From positions 124,001 to 188,000 of the forward strand of contig JAQGEF010000005.1 of NCBI GenBank assembly GCA_027854065.1: a stretch of DNA of 64,000 bases, in the 5' to 3' direction. The position numbers were made by a program, and so were the translations under genes. The notes under the pieces are model-generated. The model saw only the letters and a program-made list of their open reading frames with translations, was not told where the DNA came from and did not search any database. Position 1 is the stretch's first letter, and every line of letters begins with the position of its first letter. This document shows, one piece after another, positions 19,512 through 28,490 of this stretch. The DNA is from Polluticaenibacter yanchengensis (GTDB lineage Bacteria > Bacteroidota > Bacteroidia > Chitinophagales > Chitinophagaceae).

Positions 19512-19646
19512 CCGCTAACGTGGTATTGCCAAAAGCGGGGCTGGACGGCTTCGATTGAACATTTGTACAAGGTTCAACATTCGTTCTTCTATTGAGCTTT
19601 TGTGCTAAAAATCCCCGCCTTCGGCAATACCCGAAACATTATCTGT
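19512..19646 (+). repeat. attC-like site 1
   Basis: Left end CCGCTAAC, inner arm GGTATTGCCAAAAGCGGGG, matching arm CCCCGCCTTCGGCAATACC, right end degenerate (ATTATCTGTA, expected G changed to A). It closes the HD-HSP90 cassette. Its centre closely resembles the lone site at 42261. Confidence 0.8.
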
Positions 19647-19713
19647 AATTTTACAAAGACCGAATATCAAATATTAACTTGACAAATAAACAACCTTCAA
19701 AACTAAACCTCTG

Positions 19714-20466
19714 ATGAAATTAAAAAACACAATAACTAAATTCTTAATTATAGTTTTAATATTTGAATTAATTATAGACATCTTAAAACTTGTCATTCCC
19801 GCTCAAATTCAATACCTTGAATTTTCATATGTTTTTACAATAGTTCGTGCTATATTTTTTATCTTATTGCTTAAAGAATTATATAAACACAAAATCAAAT
19901 TCGGATTTATTCTTTTGACAGTTTTGCTATTTCCAATATTCATACAAATAATACAAATCATTTTAGGAAACATATTTATTCATTTTTGTCCACAAGTACC
20001 TACTGAAAGCAACAACCAAGGTCTGACTGGTTTACTGAATGAAATGCGGAACAATAATTGCTCTTATCCAACTCAATTTGACTTTTTTCCTTACATTGAA
20101 TTTCCTGTTTTTTGTCTTAAACAAATTTTCTCTAACAAAGAATATTCATATTTTATTGGATTTTTATTTTCACCTTATATTTTTTATTTTTTCTTGTTTT
20201 TCAAATTCTGTTTGTTTATGTTATTCAAAGAAAATGACAGAAGTCCATTTTTGAGTTTTATTCCAATTCTGAATGGCATTACACTACTCAAAATATGCAA
20301 AATGCCTGTTACTTGGATTTTTATTTTACTAATTCCTTTTGTACGCCTTGTTGGGCTTTACAAAATCAATAATCGATTATGTGAAATACAAGATATAAAC
20401 AATTCAAGTGCAATATGGATGACATTACTACGACCAATATTTTATGGCAAACTAATATTCAAATAA
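19714..20466 (+). CDS. Polytopic membrane protein with DUF5684-like C-terminal part
   Basis: 250 residues, very hydrophobic, with about six membrane segments. The last third (LSFIPILNGITLLKI...MPVTWIFILLIPFVRLVGLYKI) resembles the W/F-IPI-N-LLKI-x-P-W pattern of DUF5684 membrane proteins. The rest is unrecognised. Single-gene cassette 2, between attC-like sites 1 and 2. Strongly AT-rich. Function unknown. Confidence 0.6.
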   Translation: MKLKNTITKFLIIVLIFELIIDILKLVIPAQIQYLEFSYVFTIVRAIFFILLLKELYKHKIKFGFILLTVLLFPIFIQIIQIILGNIFIHFCPQVPTESNNQGLTGLLNEMRNNNCSYPTQFDFFPYIEFPVFCLKQIFSNKEYSYFIGFLFSPYIFYFFLFFKFCLFMLFKENDRSPFLSFIPILNGITLLKICKMPVTWIFILLIPFVRLVGLYKINNRLCEIQDINNSSAIWMTLLRPIFYGKLIFK

Positions 20467-20471
20467 AAACT

Positions 20472-20607
20472 GCAGATAACAAGGGTTTGCCAAAAGCGGG
20501 GCTGAAGTGCTTCGATTGAGCATTTGCGTAAGGTTCAGCAGTAGTAATTCTATTGAACTTTTGTGCTAAAAATCCACGTATTCGCCAAGCCGTAAACCGT
20601 TAGCTGT
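20472..20607 (+). repeat. attC-like site 2
   Basis: Left end GCAGATAAC and right end GTTAGCTGTA. The centre is related to site 1 (shared TTCGATTGA and TTTTGTGCTAAAAATCC). The left end matches the start of its own cassette (TTATCTG), not its own right end. Confidence 0.8.
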
Positions 20608-20614
20608 AACTATT

Positions 20615-21922
20615 ATGAACGACAGTCCTTACAATAAACTTCCTAACGACATTAAACGAAAATATAAAATCGTTTATAGTGAATTGTTGTGCGATAATGT
20701 TACTATGTTTAAAAATAAAGATGAGAAATGGGGAGTTATATCTTCAAAGAAAAAATTCGGACTGTTCAATTTTTATGATTTTTTAATTAAACCAATCTAT
20801 AATTCTGTAGGTTTTAACAAAGATTTGAAACTTATCGAAGCTGTAAAATATGAAAATAACGTGTGGAATCAGGATAAAAACACCTTTCTGTATTTTGATT
20901 TAAATGGGAAAATAATATGGCAATCAAAAAAGGGTGAAAGGGTGAGAATTGACAACTTCGGCAACATCTTTATAAACAGAGCTAATAAAATTGGGCTTCT
21001 TGATAAAGAAAGCTTCAATCAAAGAATAGAACCAAAATATCAACAACTCGACGCATTAAATAATACTTTATTCAAAGCATTTCAAAACAGTAAATATGGA
21101 ATAATTAATAGATAGGATTTAACCGTAGTAGATTTCGAATTTGACGAGATATTGAATGTTATCGAGAAGAATAGAGTTTTAGTTAAAAGAAATGATAATT
21201 ACTACTCATTTGACTTTAACAATAATTTGTTATCAGAATTACCTTTTTCAAAAATATTAAGGGCATCAAGTAATACTTATAAAGCTCCTTCAGCAGAGAG
21301 TTTTAAATATTTCAAAAGCATTACCAATTTACAAGAAAATGAGAACTATAATGAATATGACTTTGAAATGGTTAAGTATAAAGGGAATTGGGGAATAATT
21401 GATGGTGCAGGTGATGTAATTATTCCTAATAACTACTGTTTTGTGGACTTTTTAAGAAATCCAAATTATTTTAAAGTTGGCATAGGAGAAATTGAAGTAA
21501 TAGATTACGAAGATGAAGAAAAAAATTACAGAACTTCAATAAAAAATGTAAAATGGGGAATTGTTGACGTAAACAATGAAATTATTGTTCCAATTGAATA
21601 TGATTGGATAGACGAAGTAGAATCAACCGTTTGGGTAGTCTATAAAGGAGGAACCGTGTTTTATAATGACGACTATCAAGAAGATTATTGGACAATAAGA
21701 AATGGAAAACTTGGAGTTTATAACTTAAACAAGCTAATTACGCCAATTTCATATGATGTAATTAAAAAGAATTGGTTTAGAATAAAAGAATATATTTTTG
21801 TTCAAAACGGAAGGACAGCGTATTTTGAGGATAATTCAACAGATTATGATGTTTATACATTAGAAGGCGAGAAAATAGAAGTAAACAAGCCCAAACCGAA
21901 GGATTATACGTATTATGAATAA
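20615..21922 (+). pseudogene. WG-repeat protein interrupted by one in-frame TAG
   Basis: Open for 166 codons to TAG at 21113-21115, then the same frame runs on without a break to TAA at 21922 (436 codons in all). WG-type repeats lie on both sides: KWGVISSKKKFGLFNFYDF, KIGLLDKESF and KYGIINR before the stop, VDFEFDEI directly after it, then NWGIIDGAGDVIIP, KWGIVDVNNEIIVP and KLGVYNLNKLITP. The stop falls inside one repeat, so this was one protein. A single change from AAG, GAG or CAG would explain it. If not suppressed, the second half could start at TTG 21152. WG-repeat proteins are often adaptor-like; the function here is unknown. Cassette 3. Confidence 0.75.
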
Positions 21923-21930
21923 AATAGCTA

Positions 21931-22063
21931 CATCTAACTAGGGTTTTGCGTCAGGAGGGCTGATGTGCAAACTTGGAGCATTGTGCATCTAAAAGACTTA
22001 GTAAAAAATTGAAACTTTGTGTTGTAAAAAACCGCCCGAACGCAAAGCCCCGAAACGTTGGCG
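21931..22063 (+). repeat. attC-like site 3
   Basis: Left CATCTAAC, arms GGGTTTTGCGTCAGGAGGGC and CGCCCGAACGCAAAGCCCC, right GTTGGCGGCA. The same sub-family (TTTGCGTC...GAACGCAAAG) recurs at sites 7 and 11. Confidence 0.85.
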
Positions 22064-22091
22064 GCAAGGCTATAACGACATACCATAGAAA

Positions 22092-24380
22092 ATGGCAGAT
22101 GATAAAATAACAACCATAATTAAGTGCCAAAACATTGCACCGATAGAAAACTTGTCAAGAGAAGTCAAATCAAGTTCTTTGAAAATGGGTGTGTTTGCCA
22201 ACAATGGTAGCGGTAAGACATTTCTCAGCAGACTGTTTAGACTAACAGAAAAACAAGACGAACTTGTTTTAGACGAAAACGACAAAAGTCCAACAGATAA
22301 GCTTTTGACTTTTGGAAAAAATAACGGAACATTTTCTTTTAAAATAACAGACAAAGACGGAAATGTAAAAGACGACTTTAGTATTTCTGTAACTAAAGGG
22401 CAAATCCCAACTATTCCAGATACAAAATATCTTTATCACACCTTTAACCAAGACTACGTTGAACAAAACATTCGAGTTTTAGGTTACGAGAAAGACAGCG
22501 ACATTCAAGGTTTCATTTTAGGCAAAGTAAATATTGACCTAAAGGATGATGAGGATAATCTTGCAAAAGTAGAAAAGGAAGGCAAAATTTTATCGGAACA
22601 AGTTGAAAAGGAAATAAACACTTATGTAGAAGAAAACATAAGTAACATACAAAATATCAAAAGACTAAGCGAATATGCTTATTTGAAGCCAAATGAAATT
22701 TTTCAAGGCATTGACAAAGATTTATACGAGGTTTCGAAAAGTATTGACGAACTTTTTGCTGACTACAATAAAATCAAATCTGTTCCTGAAAATTTAGCCG
22801 ACATTGAAAATGTTGATAGAATAAACATTGATTTTACATCATTAAACGAAATCAAGGAAAATTTAAGCAAAGAATTTTCTTTGAGTTCATTAGCTGAAGA
22901 TTTTAAACAGAAAATTAAAAGCAAGCAAGTATTTGTCGAAACAGGAATGGAATTACTTTCAGAAATTGATGACAACACTTGTCCTTTCTGCGAACAAGAG
23001 CTACAAGAAAATGCTCTTAGTTTAATTGACAACTACACAAAATACATAAAAGACACAGAAGCCACAACCATAAAGCAATTCAAAGGAAACATAGAGTTAT
23101 TATCAAAGATTATTGACTTATTCAAATCAATAGAAAATGCGAATTCAAAACGAATAAATTCGTTTAATGAATATAAAACCAAATATATTCCATCAAGTGA
23201 AGATGTAGAGTTAGGTTCAATAGACATCGAAGAAGCGAAAAAATCAATTCAAGTTTTAATTGATATTATTGAAGAAAAACTTAAAGATATTAGCAAGCCT
23301 ATACCTGTAGAAAATTCAACAGTTGAAAATATTGAGAAACACCAAACTTTGCTAAATAGTATTATTGACTCAAATAATGAACAAATTGTTTTAATTAACG
23401 CAAAGAAAAATCGAATAGGCGAAGAAAATAAAACTGTTAGAAAGGAAATCTGCAAAAGTGCATATAATCATTTAATTGAAACACATAAAACAAACATTAA
23501 AAGTATTTTCCAATTAAGAGAAAAATGGAAAACACTTGATACAGAAATTAAAAAGAAGAAAGAACAACAAAAAGTCAGTAAAAAAGATAAAGTTGCCTCA
23601 ACAATTAAAGCGGTTTTAAATTACTTTTTCTCAGACAAATACACACTTGACGAAAAAACTTTCAGACTTGTTTTTTACGAAAATTCCCTCGAAAAGGACC
23701 AAGCAAAAGATGTTTTAAGTGAAGGAGAAAAGAACATCGTAGCATTTGCATACTACATTGGAGACACACACTTGAAAATAGAAAGCGAGGACGATTACGA
23801 AAAATTATTTTTCATAATAGACGACCCAATTTCAAGTATGGATTTTACTCACGTTTACACTGTTTGTGGTGTAATTCGGGACATTTCAAAAATCATTGAT
23901 AAGCTGAAACGTGAAAGACTAATAATCTTTACACACAATAATGAATTTATGCGTGTTTTGACAGCCAATAATATAATTGATAAAAAAATGCTTTTAAAAA
24001 AAGGCGAATTAAAGGATTTTAACAACAATTTGACCGTTCCATACATCAATCACCTAATGGACGTTTATAACATTGCGAGAAGAAACGAACTCGCAAATCA
24101 TACGACAGCAAATTCTATCAGACACATCATTGAAACTCTAACAAAATTCCAAAACGTGGACATTTCAAAAGATGGAATTGCTGAATACATAAAAAAGAAT
24201 ATTCCTAACGACACTAAATCATATACATTAATCAATGACTTATCACACGGAGGTTGGCGAAGTGAGCAATCACCAATAACAGAAGACGACTACAAAGACG
24301 TATGCGAAACAATTATTAAGCACATAGAAAACTCCTTTAAAGGACAAGTTGATTACTGTGAGAAATTTAATACTAACTAA
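22092..24380 (+). CDS. RloC/PrrC-like ABC ATPase, candidate anticodon nuclease
   Basis: 762 residues. Walker A is at G39SGKT in FANNGSGKTFL. Long coiled coils flank a zinc-hook-like C297-PFC-300. The C-terminal ATPase half has signature VLSEGEKN and Walker B LFFIIDDPISSMD. After it, R677-xxx-E681 and H719 (SIRHIIETL ... NDLSHGG) match the spacing of the Arg-xxx-Glu ... His nuclease triad of PrrC/RloC anticodon nucleases. The architecture (ABC ATPase with CxxC hook) is RloC-like, where DNA damage or phage unleashes tRNA cleavage. The triad assignment is my inference, since the RxxxE...H pattern is widespread in AAA_13 proteins. Cassette 4, alone between two attC-like sites. Confidence 0.7.
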   Translation: MADDKITTIIKCQNIAPIENLSREVKSSSLKMGVFANNGSGKTFLSRLFRLTEKQDELVLDENDKSPTDKLLTFGKNNGTFSFKITDKDGNVKDDFSISVTKGQIPTIPDTKYLYHTFNQDYVEQNIRVLGYEKDSDIQGFILGKVNIDLKDDEDNLAKVEKEGKILSEQVEKEINTYVEENISNIQNIKRLSEYAYLKPNEIFQGIDKDLYEVSKSIDELFADYNKIKSVPENLADIENVDRINIDFTSLNEIKENLSKEFSLSSLAEDFKQKIKSKQVFVETGMELLSEIDDNTCPFCEQELQENALSLIDNYTKYIKDTEATTIKQFKGNIELLSKIIDLFKSIENANSKRINSFNEYKTKYIPSSEDVELGSIDIEEAKKSIQVLIDIIEEKLKDISKPIPVENSTVENIEKHQTLLNSIIDSNNEQIVLINAKKNRIGEENKTVRKEICKSAYNHLIETHKTNIKSIFQLREKWKTLDTEIKKKKEQQKVSKKDKVASTIKAVLNYFFSDKYTLDEKTFRLVFYENSLEKDQAKDVLSEGEKNIVAFAYYIGDTHLKIESEDDYEKLFFIIDDPISSMDFTHVYTVCGVIRDISKIIDKLKRERLIIFTHNNEFMRVLTANNIIDKKMLLKKGELKDFNNNLTVPYINHLMDVYNIARRNELANHTTANSIRHIIETLTKFQNVDISKDGIAEYIKKNIPNDTKSYTLINDLSHGGWRSEQSPITEDDYKDVCETIIKHIENSFKGQVDYCEKFNTN

Positions 24381-24387
24381 AAGCCCA

Positions 24388-24484
24388 GCCGCTAACAAGG
24401 TATTGCTAAAAGTGGGGCAAAACAGCTTCGATTGAACTTTTGTGCTAAAATCCCCGCCTTTGGCAAGCCCCAAAACGTTGGTGG
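24388..24484 (+). repeat. attC-like site 4
   Basis: 97 bp. Left GCCGCTAAC, arms GGTATTGCTAAAAGTGGGGC and CCCCGCCTTTGGCAAGCCCC, right GTTGGTGGCA, which equals the reverse complement of the next site's left end. Confidence 0.85.
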
Positions 24485-24504
24485 CAATTATACAGACAAT
24501 ACCT

Positions 24505-25269
24505 ATGACATTAGAAAAGATTAAAAACATAAACGATTTCCAAACATTCCTATTTGAACAAAGAGATGATAATTTTGTTCAGCAGGACAATCCCAGTTTT
24601 TATAAAACCATTTGTGGGACAAAATTTTCGTCCGAGGTGTTGTATATTTTGCCAGCGACCAAACAATTGGAAAATATCCAGTTTTATGACAATTTGAAAT
24701 TTATCACAATCAACAATTATAAAATTGGCGACAAACAACTAGAAATATTAAAAAAGCACAAAGACAAACTATTAAATGTTACTCATTTACACATTTGGAA
24801 CATCAAGCAAAATGACTTAAAACTGCTTTCAATTTTTCCAAATTTGACACATTTATTAGTTTCGCACATTAGAAAAATTGACTTTTCATTTAGCGGTATA
24901 GATTATTTAAAAAATCTAAACACACTTTGTCTTTTAAGCACACCTAAAATAGTCAATTTTAATTTTATATTAGACACTCAAAAATTAACAGTTAAAAATT
25001 TATCGTTACAACTCACATCTAATCTCACAAGTATTAAAGGCATTGACAAATATAAAAACCTTGAAAATTTATCACTTTTGGCTTCTACACCAGAAAGCAA
25101 CAAAAAGGTTGACCTTGAAAATTTAGTAGGAATTGAAAAACTAACACAACTTAAATCATTTGAAATTAGTTATTTCCGGTTTGACATCAAAGAATTGAAA
25201 GACAAACTTTCATCTTTACCAGAATTAAAAGAGTTTACAATTGACAACATAAAATACGAAAACCAATAA
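24505..25269 (+). CDS. Leucine-rich-repeat-like protein
   Basis: 254 residues from ATG at 24505; the frame is open further upstream but only through the attC-like site. From about residue 85 it has spaced leucine/isoleucine repeats (VTHLHIWNIKQNDLKLLSIF, LTHLLVSHIRKID, LKNLNTLCLLSTP, KNLENLSLLAS) that predict a curved LRR solenoid. No signal peptide, so probably cytosolic and binding another protein. Partner unknown. Cassette 5, with a perfect 10-base border match (GTTGGTGGCA / TGCCACCAAC). Confidence 0.6.
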   Translation: MTLEKIKNINDFQTFLFEQRDDNFVQQDNPSFYKTICGTKFSSEVLYILPATKQLENIQFYDNLKFITINNYKIGDKQLEILKKHKDKLLNVTHLHIWNIKQNDLKLLSIFPNLTHLLVSHIRKIDFSFSGIDYLKNLNTLCLLSTPKIVNFNFILDTQKLTVKNLSLQLTSNLTSIKGIDKYKNLENLSLLASTPESNKKVDLENLVGIEKLTQLKSFEISYFRFDIKELKDKLSSLPELKEFTIDNIKYENQ

Positions 25270-25270
25270 C

Positions 25271-25408
25271 TGCCACCAACAAGGGTTTTGCGATAGTGGG
25301 GTGAAACTGCAAAGTCCAACGGCAGTTCTTCGGTTCAACTTTTGTACAAAATTGAAGATTTTCGCTTCGATTGCCCCGCCATTGCAAAACCCCGAAACGT
25401 TAGCGGTA
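25271..25408 (+). repeat. attC-like site 5
   Basis: Left TGCCACCAAC, arms GGGTTTTGCGATAGTGGGG and CCCCGCCATTGCAAAACCCC, right GTTAGCGGTA. Sub-family shared with sites 6 and 8 (AAACTGCAAAG...CAACGGCAGTTCT). Confidence 0.9.
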
Positions 25409-25455
25409 ATGCGACAAAACGAACACTGACAGACAAAAATTAGCAAAATGACTTT

Positions 25456-26136
25456 ATGAAAATATATCCGACAATTGAAGAAGTTTTTGAAAATCCAGTT
25501 GAAATTTACAAAGCAATATTTTTTCCACTTTTAACAATTAACCTACCTGACTTAGACAAAGGAGAAGGACAAGTTCATTTTTTGACCGTTTGGGGAAATG
25601 GCGACCCTGACTTAAACTTTAAAGACAATTTATTTGGCTTTGACTTTATTAAATTTGATTGGACAGGCGAAAAATATAAATTTAATGGAGATTTGAGTAG
25701 CATTGAGACTTTTGACAAACTAAATGAATGGTATTTAGAAGCAGAAAAAGAATATAACGAAAATAAAGCTGATTATCTCACACAGAAAGAATATAATGAT
25801 GTTAAGAATAGTCACCTTGCAGTTCAAAATGACCGCAGAAAGAAGATTTCTTTCGAATATTACCATTATGTAAAAGGAGTTATAAATTATTGGGTAACTA
25901 GAGATAAATATTTGGAAACGGGCTTATTTATTCAAGGCGGAGCTTACACAGATTGTAATAGTAAACACGAAAGAAAAATTTACGAAAAATTAAGTAAAAC
26001 AGGTGCGACAACACGAAGTAATGAATTAATTGGAAAATTAACAGGTTACAACTATAGTGGTTTTGGGGAAGACGAAATCAGTCTTTACATTGACAGAAAA
26101 CAACAACAGGTATTTCAAAAATTCAGTTGGACATAA
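25456..26136 (+). CDS. Hypothetical protein, family shared with the next cassette
   Basis: 226 residues, no signal or membrane helix. It opens MKIYPTIEEVFENPVEIYKA. Compared with the next cassette's product it shares the order K-(A/G)-IF-(F/Y)-PL, a HF segment, an FD..KFD block followed by KYKF, and a similar end (IGKLTGYNYSGFGEDEISLY versus IGKIVGFEFFTDGNDTVLFY). I do not recognise the family. The acidic, soluble make-up would fit an immunity-type or binding protein, but nothing proves it. Cassette 6. Confidence 0.55.
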   Translation: MKIYPTIEEVFENPVEIYKAIFFPLLTINLPDLDKGEGQVHFLTVWGNGDPDLNFKDNLFGFDFIKFDWTGEKYKFNGDLSSIETFDKLNEWYLEAEKEYNENKADYLTQKEYNDVKNSHLAVQNDRRKKISFEYYHYVKGVINYWVTRDKYLETGLFIQGGAYTDCNSKHERKIYEKLSKTGATTRSNELIGKLTGYNYSGFGEDEISLYIDRKQQQVFQKFSWT

Positions 26137-26145
26137 GATAGCACT

Positions 26146-26284
26146 ACCACCAACAAGGGTTTTGCAATAGTGGGGCGAAACTGCAAAGTTCAACGGCAGT
26201 TCTTCGATTGAGCTTTTGTACAAAATTGAAGATTTGTGCCTTGTTTGCCCCACCATTGCAAAGCCGCCGGGCACGTTAGCCGTA
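26146..26284 (+). repeat. attC-like site 6
   Basis: Left ACCACCAAC, arms GGGTTTTGCAATAGTGGGGC and GCCCCACCATTGCAAAGCC, right GTTAGCCGTA. That right end is the exact reverse complement of the left end of site 7 and does not match its own left end. Confidence 0.9.
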
Positions 26285-26308
26285 ATTTTAAAACAAACGC
26301 ACAGACAA

Positions 26309-27019
26309 ATGAAAATAGACCTATATCCAAACTTTGACAAAGTTTTTACTGACGAAATTCTTAAAGGAATATTTTATCCTTTATGCAGTTTGACACTTGA
26401 CAATTATCCACATAAAGTTTTCCATTTCATCTCATACAATGGACTTTGGATTGACGAAAATTATGAAACAAAATTTAATACTTTCGATTATACACTTTTT
26501 GACATTGTAGAAAATAAATACAAATTCAAAGACGACATAAAACTCTACAAAGGTTCAGAAAAAGCAAAAAACATATTTGACAAATTACAAAAAGACTTCG
26601 AAATTAACGGAAAGCATTATTTAGAAACTAAAACGCAGACTGACGAATATATCGAAAGACAAAAGCAAAATATAAACATACAAACTGATGACGAGTTTGA
26701 TGCGAATTATTACATCCAAACGTTTTATGAATTATCGATTAACAAATTGAACTTTGAATAGACTAATGAATTTGGAGCATTTAGAGGAATAATTGACGGT
26801 TGGTCAGATAGCGATAAAATCAGTCCGATTGTTTATAACGAAACAACCGACGAACTAAAAGCAACTTTAAATTATTATGACAAACCAAAAATTGAAAACA
26901 TTGACACTTTTGAGGTTATCGGAAAAATAGTTGGCTTTGAATTTTTTACAGACGGAAATGACACTGTTTTGTTCTATAACAATTCGGATAAAATTCTATG
27001 CATAAATTCGTACTCGTAA
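26309..27019 (+). pseudogene. Homologue of the preceding cassette gene, interrupted by one in-frame TAG
   Basis: From ATG at 26309 the frame is open for 150 codons to TAG at 26759-26761, then continues without another stop for 85 codons to TAA at 27017-27019. The part after the TAG (FRGIIDGWSDSDKI... to IGKIVGFEFFTDGNDTVL) lines up with the C-terminal part of the gene at 25456, so the original protein had about 236 residues. Either a nonsense mutation or stop-codon readthrough. A 150-residue product could still be made. Cassette 7, with exact 10-base border pairing (GTTAGCCGTA / TACGGCTAAC). Confidence 0.65.
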
Positions 27020-27024
27020 AAAAC

Positions 27025-27162
27025 TACGGCTAACAAGGGTTTTGCGTCAGGCGGGCTGAATAGCAAACTCAACAGTAGTTTTTCAATTAAACATTAGTAA
27101 TAAAAACAGCTTTTGTGCTTCGATTTCCCGCCCGAACGCAAAGCTCCTAAACGTTAGGCGTA
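27025..27162 (+). repeat. attC-like site 7
   Basis: Left TACGGCTAAC, arms GGGTTTTGCGTCAGGCGGGC and CCCGCCCGAACGCAAAGC, right GTTAGGCGTA. It is almost identical to site 11 (30544) over about 125 bp although the genes carried differ. Confidence 0.9.
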
Positions 27163-27208
27163 ATTATACAAACCGACCAAAAAAAACACAAAAACTGGGA
27201 AAGTATAA

Positions 27209-28087
27209 ATGAAACCGTTTCTTATATTTTTATTAACAATATCTTTTCAGAATATGAATGCACAGAATAAATCTTTCGAAACAGAATTAGCAGAACTATA
27301 TTCTTCACAAAATTTTAAAGAAGGTAAAATGTACTTTCAATTCGCTAATTATGAGTATCTATTCAAATTCATTGATGAAAATGAAAGAAACAAATATAAT
27401 TTGTCTAACCCCGATGAATATCCCGTCGCTATTTCTTTAAGCTATGATTTAGACGACTATTTCCACTTAGTATATAACGAAAAACAAGAAGCCTATTATA
27501 TTAGAAATGGTTTTTCGACTGACACACCACAAACTATTGGCGGAAACAAAAGACTATTAAAGCCCATTAAAGTTGGAAAATCATTAAGTGAAATTTTCGG
27601 AAGTGAAAATTTTTACGATAACCTAACCACATTGAACGACCAAGAGTATAGTTTGTATTGTGAAAGACAATTTTATGGTGGAATTGAAAGAGTAAATGAT
27701 AAGATTCCAAAAGCGTTTGTTCCGAATGAAGATTTGCGATTATTTATTCAGAGAACATATCCCGATTGTTATTTAACCAGCCACGAAGAGTATAATACTA
27801 AAAACTTCATAGCATATGTAAATAAAAAATCTATAAAAGAATATTTTGATATTGACAGTTTTTTCTCAAAAAAACTTCATCCAAAACATTTTATTGAAGT
27901 ACTAAACACAATTAATAACGATTTGGGAAAGCAAAGATTTCTTTTCGTAGAATTTTTTCCTTCTGGTTGGTATGCAATAGTAGATGCGGAGGAAATACCG
28001 AAAACTCTTTTAGCCGATTACTTAAAATATGGCTTGATTTATAACAAAATAGAGGTTTCAGAAGAAATATATGAACTCCTAAAATAA
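27209..28087 (+). CDS. Secreted hypothetical protein
   Basis: 292 residues. Signal peptide MKPFLIFLLTISFQNMNAQ, with NAQ at the probable cleavage site, so the product is periplasmic or outer-surface. The mature part is mixed alpha/beta, rich in Tyr, Phe and acidic residues, with no motif I recognise. Cassette 8, exact border pairing (GTTAGGCGTA / TACGCCTAAC). AT-rich. Confidence 0.6.
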   Translation: MKPFLIFLLTISFQNMNAQNKSFETELAELYSSQNFKEGKMYFQFANYEYLFKFIDENERNKYNLSNPDEYPVAISLSYDLDDYFHLVYNEKQEAYYIRNGFSTDTPQTIGGNKRLLKPIKVGKSLSEIFGSENFYDNLTTLNDQEYSLYCERQFYGGIERVNDKIPKAFVPNEDLRLFIQRTYPDCYLTSHEEYNTKNFIAYVNKKSIKEYFDIDSFFSKKLHPKHFIEVLNTINNDLGKQRFLFVEFFPSGWYAIVDAEEIPKTLLADYLKYGLIYNKIEVSEEIYELLK

Positions 28088-28088
28088 C

Positions 28089-28227
28089 TACGCCTAACAA
28101 GGGTTTTGCGATAGTGGGGCGAAACTGCAAAGTTCAACGGCAGTTCTCCGATTGAACTTTTGTACAAAATTGAAGATTTTTGCTTCGATTGCCCCACCAT
28201 CGCCAAGCCCCGAACCGTTGGTGGAAA
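28089..28227 (+). repeat. attC-like site 8
   Basis: Left TACGCCTAAC, arms GGGTTTTGCGATAGTGGGGC and GCCCCACCATCGCCAAGCCC, right GTTGGTGGAA. Near-identical centre to sites 5 and 6. Confidence 0.9.
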
Positions 28228-28259
28228 TATTTTGACACACCTCGTTTGAAAAATGAGTA

Positions 28260-28490
28260 AATAAGCGACTTACTTTTGACTATTGACACAATACTTTGAT
28301 TTTTTAGAAACCTCATTTGGAATATTAGCAATATCATTTAGACTATTAGCATCATACTTTTGAGTATTAGCAATACAATTTGTATCATTTGAAACATAGT
28401 TTGGTATTTTAGAAATATTGTTAGGAATATTATAAATATATTTTTGTATTTTAGCAACATAATTTGTACTTTTAATACAATCGTTATGTT
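28260..28490 (+). repeat. Degenerate 21-bp tandem array before a Cro/C1-type regulator
   Basis: Ten or eleven consecutive 21-base units, phased exactly with no gaps, from about 28260 up to the start codon at 28486. Each unit begins (T/C)(A/T)TT(A/T)G and has AT-rich centres such as AATATCATTT or AACATAATTT. Examples are the units starting at 28302, 28323, 28344, 28365, 28407 and 28449. The + strand has stops in all frames. One - strand frame is open across the array and reads as heptads of the kind KIPNYVS/NIPNNIS, but it has no start codon. 21 bp equals two helical turns, so each unit faces the same side of the DNA. Confidence 0.8.

Noticed and set aside
21113..26761. Genome-wide recoding of TAG as sense
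   Set aside because: TAG is used as a normal stop at gene ends elsewhere (for example ALDH at 4547 and tpiA at 8184), so at most local suppression is possible.
28134..28337. 67-codon - strand frame over the array and attC-like site 8
   Set aside because: Composition arises from the 21-bp repeats and the palindrome; no family and no promoter.
28260..28490. 21-bp array as a CRISPR
   Set aside because: Units are contiguous and degenerate, with no constant repeat separated by unique spacers, and no cas gene is near.
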